Assembly (NCBI GenBank): GCA_031841125.1
Contig: CM063107.1
Coordinates: 45,459,497-45,523,496, forward strand
Direction: 5' to 3'
DNA length: 64,000 bases
DNA from: Acanthococcus lagerstroemiae
Lineage: Eukaryota; Arthropoda; Insecta; Hemiptera; Eriococcidae
In this document: positions 57,435-64,000 of the stretch, in pieces
Layout: every line of letters begins with the position of its first letter
Numbering within the stretch: the first letter of the stretch is position 1
Translations under genes and position numbers: made by a program
Notes under the pieces: generated by a model
What the model saw: the letters and a program-made list of their open reading frames with translations, nothing else
The model's database searches: none
What the model was told of the DNA's origin: nothing

Positions 57435-57644
57435 GGTTGGCCGAGTGGATAGCGCGCTGGTTTCGGCATTCGGAGGTCCCGGGTTCGAGCCCACGTAGCA
57501 ACTCGCTACATTTCGACTTAGGCCGGTTTTTGGTAAGCAGAGAAAAGGGCGAAGACAGCCCTAACAGCCTCCTCGGTGCCTCTAGGGAAATGCTTGAAAG
57601 GGCAGATTCCAGGGCTCGGATTGAGAGTAAAATTAGCAAAAAGA
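57435..57644 (+). mobile_element. tRNA-derived SINE (about 210 bp)
   Basis: The head contains an A box TGGCCGAGTGG at 57438-57448 and a B box GGTTCGAGCCC at 57482-57492, 34 bp apart, as in an RNA polymerase III promoter. The expected acceptor-stem partner is missing after the B box, so it is not a functional tRNA. A tRNA-unrelated body of about 150 bp follows, ending in an A-rich tail. ATTCTCAAAGTTT (57422-57434) and ATTCTCAAGTTAT (57645-57657) look like a target duplication with one indel. The 101-codon frame across it is not a gene. Confidence 0.8.
57438..57492 (+). promoter_or_regulatory. Internal RNA polymerase III promoter, A and B boxes
   Basis: The A box (TGGCCGAGTGG) fits TRGYNNARNGG, and the B box (GGTTCGAGCCC) fits GGTTCGANNCC. 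Spacing is in the tRNA range. It would drive transcription of the SINE. Confidence 0.75.
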
Positions 57645-57659
57645 ATTCTCAAGTTATGA

Positions 57660-60600
57660 TATGAATACAAAGATTTCCATACCTACTTCCTGTGCAGGCG
57701 GGTACGCTGGTAGAACGCATTACTGCGGTTGAGCGCGTGTTTCAATGGCACCCAGTTGCCTCAATTAGGTTGTGTAAAGACCAAAAAATTAGTTCATTTG
57801 TACACCCAGCGCCCAAGTCTCAATTCCTAACATTAACACGAAATTCAGATTTTCAGTTTCTAATGTACTGGAATGACACACTGAATTCTGTGTTGAAATG
57901 ATTCATATTTCGAGTATTTTCTCGACTCATTTAAACACACAATGTATAAAACAGTATGGTTCGTTATTTAGATTCATTTTGAGTATTTTCTCTGCCTACG
58001 TAGGTCACTGCTTGAACACACAACACGTAACCCAGTATGGCCCGTCAATTTTTTCAAGTGTCCGACTATGCCAACTGTTTCCAAGTGACGGACTATGCTG
58101 AGATCACAATCCAATCACTTGTAGCCCATGTGATATACTTTTCTGCAGTGTTACTCTTTTTTATGAGCTAAAAACAAAATGTACATATTGCTAGTTGGCA
58201 ATATTGTTGTAAGTGGAAGTGCCTCAGTAGAGGAGTTATCCGTAAGAAGGGCCTCTGCTCCATGTATTTCTCATTATCTACGCCACTATGCTAAGATGCT
58301 AACCCAATTCATTTTTGTACACTCTTTCCTTTCCAAAAAAAATCTGGCCAGCCTGAATTATCAAAAATTAACGTGGGTTACTCCAACTCACAACTGTGTG
58401 TGTCATTTTAACTTTATTTCCCCGTTTGCCCTTATATGGCCTGTATATTCTAAATCTGATTTTCAAGTAGAACTTAGAACTACAAGTTTCAAAGCGTTGA
58501 GATCCTTTCGGTTTTAAAAAAGCTCCGAATGTACGAAGTTTCTACAATGTTTCCGGAGTGAATTACACCATCTGGCAGGTCCTCAGACTGGTAGACTTCG
58601 CACGCGGATGTACGGAATCGTGACAGTCATACGAGTTCCACGTACAACGAATACAAATAATGAATAGTGCGCCACCTATTCGATATGCTTCGATGAAAAT
58701 ACGAAATTAGTATTCCCGGCCGAAGGATATTTACAGACCCATCAAAACAAGGAACACTTATCCGATAACAAACGATCGATGGCCACAATGTAAACAACAC
58801 AAGAGCGGATTCTAATGTACGGATTACTTTGTAAGATATTCAACTCTTTCTTTTCGTCAGTTTCGTGTCCCTCGCACACCCAGATGGAAAGTCGATTTCG
58901 ATTATCGTATTCTGGTAGAACAAAACAACAACAAAAAAAGTATCCGTCAACACCTCGTACACGTACCGCAGTCACGATGGCAGCAGAAAGCTTCTTGGAA
59001 TTCAACGAACTCGAATGTAGTGATTAATGATCGATGTGTTCCCGCTGTAAGGAACGAGTACTGTGCGTAAAATAACGTCGTGTTGTCAAAAATTACGTCT
59101 AACGTGGATTGTATATACGCTCTATATAGCTACTACGTAGTAGAATACGATATGTTTCCGCTTACCAACTGACGGGACGATTACCAATGTCGAATGCGCT
59201 AATTAGATGCTATTTCTTTCATAATAAAATCATCTGGAGCTGTGTTGTATTTGTATGGATCGGCGATACTGTTTTCACACGCGATAACTGTAGCGGAATG
59301 ATGCGATGGTAAACCGTGGGGCACTGACACTGATCAACCGAACAACCGCTGATTGAAATGATCGCCGCTACTTCGCGACCGAATATTTCGATTAAAAGGC
59401 GATCAAGACGAACATTTTTCGACGATACTACCGACTAGGATGACACGTGGATCTCCATCGGATGGAAATTGCTGAGATACGCCACGCGAAAGCCTCTCCT
59501 TAAAACGAACTCATTCATCGAAACCGAAGCACGAGTTTACTACGCCATTCATATTCACTGCTAAATAATAATAACTGCGAGTGCTAGCGCGTACGAAGCC
59601 GATTCGAAATTTACGCGGACACGACGAAAGCGCACCAAAATCACCAAGTTGTTAATATTCACTTAAACGAAATTATACTTTTTGTTTATCAACAAAATTA
59701 AACGCGCAAATATGAAGTTACACACGCCAGACGCCATACACAAACGTAACGTACGCATACACTGTACGGTACACGGTTCACGGTACGGGTTTACAGTATA
59801 CACATTCTACATTCCAGACCGATAAAATTCTAACTACGACTTACGATACCGAGAATCCCCTACTACGGCTACGTACCAGCCGAGCTGCCATTGGCGGTGT
59901 GAATTTCGAGGCTGCGCGCGCACTCGATCCGCTTCGACGTAACAAGTCAACGTTACGTCATCGACAGTCTCCTCCGTAATTACCGGGTGTTTACAAAAGT
60001 TTTGGCGCTTATTCTTCGCTCTCGCTCTGTTACTGCTCCGTGTTTTTATTATTTTATTTTCCAGCTGCGCCGAAGACCGAATGGGTGGTAGCCTGATTTT
60101 CACAGCGAATGGGCCGTCTCCGTGATGACAAATTAATTGCGGGAAATTCTCGACTATCAGCATCAATGGATCAGCGCACACACGGACTGGCTAAGCGGGA
60201 AACCGGGAAATTTCCCGGTGCGCCCCAAATTCATAAATCTCAACTTGTTTAAACGTCATAGCCCAGGAGAATTACAATCATGAAACAGGTTCGATTAGAA
60301 AAAGTTCGCACAAAAGGTTTGACTGCTGAAAAATGTTGAAGAAGGTGTCTATGATAAGTGATGAAAAGTCACCGCCCTCACACTGGGAACTTCCACCATT
60401 CGAAGAGGGCTACACAAAATTAAATTTTAAACGGTTGCCTTAATTTTTCTCAAATTTATGACATTCTAGGAAGAAAATACTTCAGTAAAAAAATGTTCCT
60501 TGTAAAATTTTCTACAAAAAAGACTCTTACAAGAATTTACTCACAAGTCATACTTGAGGAGCTTAATAGCTTTGTCGAAATTCGGAATAATTCTTTATAC

Positions 60601-60860
60601 ATTCTCAAATCCGGAATAAATTCTTCATACGTTACTCGTACCGCGTACTCACCGATACGTATACAATGTCGGACTATACATGGACGCGGTTAAGCATAAA
60701 GCGACCAAGCGACATTTTTTGACAAAATGAGTTATTGGTATCGTTGGAAAGCGCATGAAAATTAGAATTTTTTAAATACAGGGTTTCCCGAATCAAAAAT
60801 GCGTACCCATTTGGAAAAAAGCTTATCGATAAACGCTATGTCATATAGTTTCTACCTACA
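57660..60860. other. No gene recognised; tandem-like words and a CpG-rich part
   Basis: At 57900-58050 GATTCATWTTTCGAGTATTTTCTC, ACACACAA and CAGTATGGYYCGT words occur twice about 70-100 bp apart. From about 58900 to 60180 CG dinucleotides become noticeably dense, with stretches such as TTTACGCGGACACGACGAAA and GCGCGCGCACTCG. This could be a host promoter or first-exon area, but no coding homology is found on either strand. A perfect 16-bp palindrome CCGGGAAATTTCCCGG lies at 60203-60218. Confidence 0.45.
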
Positions 60861-61117
60861 TGGTTCTCAGTGGCGTCGCTGGATTTTTTTTTTTTTTTTG
60901 GGGGGGGGGAGGTAATGGTTTTAGTAGTGTTGACCTACATTCATCAGCGTTGGTGGATTTTTTTGGGGGAGGGGTGTAGTATGTAGTATCAAAGTGTCTA
61001 ACAGGCATTTAAATCATTTATTTCCAGTCATGGTTATTTAAAAATTCAAGAATCAGCAAATCATACCTTGAAAGAGAAAACAAAAAATTTATAATTGGAA
61101 AATTCTATTATAATGAC

Positions 61118-61777
61118 TAGAGCCGCAATTTTTATGCAATTGCATATTTTTATCTATGGCGTGTAGGTATAAGTTTCAAACGATCTTCACGAATCACAGA
61201 ATCTTGAGTCAAATAAGCAGCACTTCATCCTGCATATTTCGCATATTTTGGCATTTATCGCATATTTTGCGCCAATTCTGCTTATTTTTCTATCCCCCCC
61301 CCCCAAAAAAAAAGGGAAAAAAAATTAAAAAATAATAATAAATTATTTTTTTAGCGTTGAGAATGATGCCCGACTCCAAAAAAAATTGAAAAAACTTAAT
61401 GGTTAATGAATCAGTAGAAAAGCTTTTAGAAAAATATGTTCTATTACACGTGAGATAACCTTTCTCTTGCCCGCATCACATTCATCAATCATCAAGAAAT
61501 TACGAATAGGTGCATTATCTTCTGAGTGCATCTCCTATTAAAAGAAGATTGGAATCTTAAGGAGATACTTTACTGGATCATTTTAGAATATGATAAAAAT
61601 TTTCTCAGTGTATCCAACTTAATTTTTCCTTTGAAATGATATACCCATATTGTATTTGCATATTTATGCATATTTTACCATTTTGGCGCATATTTTCGGT
61701 ATATTATTTAAACTGAATTCAGTGCATAAAATATGCGCATATTTCGCTAGTTTTAGTGCATAAAAATTGCGGCCCTG
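61118..61777. mobile_element. hAT-type element (660 bp) with 8-bp TSD
   Basis: ATAATGAC lies at 61110-61117 and again at 61778-61785. Left TAGAGCCGCAATTTTTATGC pairs with reverse-complemented right CAGGGCCGCAATTTTTATGC at 18 of 20 positions. Subterminal regions on both sides repeat GCATATTT-type words: CGCATATTTTGGCATTTATC and CGCATATTTTGCGCC on the left, TTTGCATATTTATGCATATT and GGCGCATATTTTCGG on the right. They could be transposase-binding repeats. No coding frame is recognised. Confidence 0.88.
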
Positions 61778-61874
61778 ATAATGACGATAAATTGAAATAT
61801 CAGCATACAAGAGTCTTCGCATGTATGACATGCTCATGTGAGTCGTGTGAGACGTGATCACCATGCGCGTATTC

Positions 61875-62628
61875 AGGTAGGTGAGCTCAATAAGGCCCTA
61901 ATTTAAGGTCTTGACTCTCCAGACTTTCATGTAAGTGATATCATGTTTTTCCTCTTTTGTGTTATAGTCGTCGGCTGAAATATTTAAAAATTGTCTAGCT
62001 TGAAATTTTTCTATACTGCTCTACGTTCCTCAGATCTTCTAATAAAAATACCCCTTTTTCAAAACTCGTTAAAGCCAGCGCACCAACCTAATAAGACCCA
62101 ACCTAACGCCTAATAATCCTGACCTGAAATTCGGTAAATAAAAAGTTAAGCGTGGTTCAAATAGAAATTTATGAGTAAGTAATAACTGAAATGATAATCA
62201 ATTGATCTTACCAGGTTGGGCCTTATTAGGTTATAATAACACTATTTTTCGTAAGTATCGCATACCTCGGTTCCAAATTGCTCAAATTTAACTTTTCTGG
62301 CGTCGATCGTTAACCAACTACCACTACAATAACAACTATCCAATGTTTGATTTTTGGATAAATTTGCTTCTAACTAACATAATACTCGTAAAACCTCCAA
62401 GTTACACAAAAAATATATCGGAGCACTTTTTACATTATTGGAAAATCATCAACCGGTATATCTCGCATCAGTGGACTAATATCTTGATAAAAACAATTGG
62501 ACAGTGTTGCCATATCATGAAGGAACAACTTTGCTGTACGTTTCAATGCAGTCTATAGCATAACAGTCAAGATCGGTACATTGGGTCTTATACTGGGGAT
62601 CCGCGGGCCTTATTGGGCTCATCTACCT
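61875..62628. mobile_element. Possible TIR element with AATAAGGCCC repeats (754 bp)
   Basis: Left AGGTAGGTGAGCTCAATAAG pairs with reverse-complemented right AGGTAGATGAGCCCAATAAG, and both continue GCCC (about 22 of 24 positions). Inside, CCTAATAAGACCCAACCTAA (62086) and the inverse AGGTTGGGCCTTATTAGG (62213) repeat the same theme. No clear target duplication was found. No coding domain is recognised. Confidence 0.6.
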
Positions 62629-62959
62629 TATGCAATAAAATTAGTTTTTTTCCTCATGAAAATGTAGTATTATAGACGAATAAGTATATTTAGCTTGAGT
62701 TTATTATTTTAGTGCATTCATAGCAAATGGGGGGGGGGAGGTGTATTGCGAGTTAAGTGTATGGTATGGTACTACTAACTGCAGTATTACATGGCACTAA
62801 TTCATTTACAAATGTTTTGTAACTACAAGTATAAATATAATTATTGGCCTTGGAATTTGGGGAGGGGGTAATTTTAATCATTTCTACCCCCAAGAAAATT
62901 GGGGAGGGAAAAGTATTACTCGTCTACCCCCCCGTGACGCCCATGCCTTCCTTTCTAGT

Positions 62960-63850
62960 TCTTTCCCTCAACAATACCCTCTAGCAATATAACAATAATA
63001 ACAATATCCATGGATGTCTTATATTATGCTCTTCTCTTTGTTAAGATTATATTCCAAAATTCTCTTTTCCCTCCTATTCGCCTCAATACTTCCTCATTCC
63101 TGATTTTTCTGTCCATTTAATTTTCAGTACTCTCCGATAACACCACATTTCAAAAGCTTCTATCTTTTTCCTTTCTTGTGTTCCTATTGTTCAGGTCTCA
63201 CATCCATATACAATGCTATACTCCAAATATAGTTCGAAGAAATCTTATTTTTACTTCCAAATTTATGTTTGCCCTAAATATGTGACATGCCAGGAGGAAA
63301 GGGACCTGCGCGCAGAAAAAAAAACATATTTGTGATAACACCTGTTTTGACTAATCTTTGGCCGCTCTTTCTCGTGGTGTTATCAAAAGAATTCTAAAAA
63401 ATTTTCCTAAAGGTAAGTTTTCAAAGTTGAGTGTCTCGTAACGTGAAAACGTTATCTATTTTGTTTATCCGCTCTCCTGTAAAATTTACAGTTTTGCGCA
63501 CAGGTCCCTTTCCTCCTGGTATGTCACACATGTCTCCTTATTTAAAAAAAAAAAAAATTCTTAGCTTGTTTTATTCTACTTGTTATTTCTGTTTTACTTC
63601 TTCCATCTTGCGTTATCAGATGACCTAAGTTAGTATTTAAATTCCATTACCTCCTTAATTTTTTCACAACTCCTCCCATTTTCATGTTTATTGGATTTTG
63701 TTCCCATCTACTGACTACCATCACTTATGTTTTATTCTTATTCATCATCACTGCATACTTTATTTTCAATTTTTCATCCAACTTTTTCAATGTTTTCTTT
63801 AGTTCTTCTTAACTTTTTTCCACTATTGCAACGTCATCTACAGAGGTTAT
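62960..63850 (-). pseudogene. RTE-like LINE, RT and C-terminal tail, interrupted
   Basis: Reading the minus strand from 63850: TSVDDVAIVEKS with the DD catalytic pair (F/Y-A changed), then ELKKTLKKLDEKLKIKYAV, MKMGGVVKKL and LGHLITQDGRS (about 63610). After the inserted element come ANINLEVKIRFLRTIFGV (about 63270-63217) and ERKKIEAFEMWCYRRVLKIK (about 63170-63110) with WTEK.RNEEVLRRI. This order is typical of RTE-like LINE C-termini. Frameshifts and stops are present. TTATTATTG on the minus strand near 63000 may be the tail. The copy continues past about 63850, where I lose it. Confidence 0.82.
63281..63527. mobile_element. TIR element (247 bp) inside the RTE copy
   Basis: Left TGTGACATGCCAGGAGGAAA pairs with reverse-complemented right TGTGACATACCAGGAGGAAA, and both continue GGGACCTG[C/T]GCGCA, about 33 of 35 positions. 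It splits the coding remnants of the RTE-like LINE. The flanks do not show a clear duplication. There is no coding capacity. The superfamily is unknown. Confidence 0.82.
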
Positions 63851-64000
63851 CATTTTAGGGTAATTCTTTAAAAAAAAGCAATTTCCACGGAGTAAAATTT
63901 TCCATTCAAAAAGTTTCTGTTTAGGGGAATTTGAAGGTGGAATTTATTGTTTGTGTGTCCCACAATACATAAACACCCTTCTGCTCAATTCATGTTGACC

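Larger units (their letters stand above)
60869..62945. mobile_element. Speculative outer hAT-like element
   Basis: CAGTGGCGTCGCTGG at 60869 and the reverse complement of the end near 62945 (CATGGGCGTCACGG) share about 10 of 15 positions, and both ends have adjacent G- or C-runs. Elements at 61118 and 61875 would lie inside. The flanking 8-mers ATGGTTCT and CCTTCCTT do not match, so this remains weak. Confidence 0.3.

Noticed and set aside
57435..57510. Functional tRNA gene
   Set aside because: A and B boxes are good, but the 3' acceptor strand does not pair with the 5' end and a SINE body follows.
57359..57664. 101-codon ORF
   Set aside because: It is the translation of a SINE with Pol III boxes.
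59834..60181. 115-codon minus-strand ORF in the CpG-rich part
   Set aside because: Composition of CG-rich DNA removes stops; the peptide has no recognised motif.

Overview
The window looks like non-coding, repeat-dominated nuclear DNA of a multicellular animal, most likely an arthropod. The evidence is AT-rich sequence, no bacterial-style gene packing, only short ORFs, and remnants of eukaryotic transposons: RTE, Jockey and I-type LINEs, BEL/Pao, hAT, and a THAP plus DDE_Tnp_4 transposon. A hemipteran-like insect is a guess from the repeat style, not a demonstrated call. I found no intact host protein-coding gene, no true tRNA or rRNA gene and no CRISPR array. Host exons too short or too divergent to recognise by eye could be present.

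Layout. 2.3-4.3 kb: a 200-bp hAT-type MITE, then two reverse-transcriptase fragments in opposite orientation meeting at a small hairpin. 4.4-4.8 kb: one copy of a repeat family whose other copy lies at 42.3-43.3 kb. 6.9-8.0 kb, 10.2-10.6 kb, 17.7-18.1 kb and 39.1-39.5 kb: four copies of a DNA-element family with termini CAGGGTGTCTAC; two have exact 5-bp target duplications. 10.9-11.4 kb: a 125-bp tandem repeat and a hAT transposase tail. 13.8-14.9 kb: a decayed hAT element interrupted by a second hAT MITE. 18.7-21.7 kb: a decayed THAP/DDE_Tnp_4 transposon containing an inverted-repeat insertion. 23.3-23.9 kb: two hairpin-forming foldback elements. 24.3-25.0 kb: the end of a BEL/Pao retrotransposon. 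25.6-26.3 kb: a LINE tail. 27.5-30.3 kb: several hAT-type MITEs, including a composite. 32.5-33.7 kb: a decayed SWIM-YqaJ gene. 34.4-36.5 kb: a ~360-bp inverted repeat around a minisatellite. 39.8-42.1 kb: a decayed Jockey-type LINE. 46.2-47.4 kb and 50.2-51.4 kb: degenerate tandem arrays, the second hit by a MITE and a LINE. 52.8-55.8 kb: a LINE inside a LINE inside a hAT element. 57.4-57.6 kb: a tRNA-derived SINE. 60.9-63.9 kb: hAT and other TIR elements and an RTE tail.

The dominant theme is successive insertion. At least nine short TIR elements show exact or near-exact 8-bp target duplications, the hAT signature, with different termini, so many hAT lineages have been active here. Nothing appears to function together as an operon-like system. 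The most promising novelties are the CAGGGTGTCTAC family with 5-bp duplications, the SWIM-YqaJ relic with its possible link to the THAP/DDE_Tnp_4 transposon, the long near-perfect foldbacks, the composite hAT and an apparent hAT excision footprint. All assignments were made by eye without database searches.
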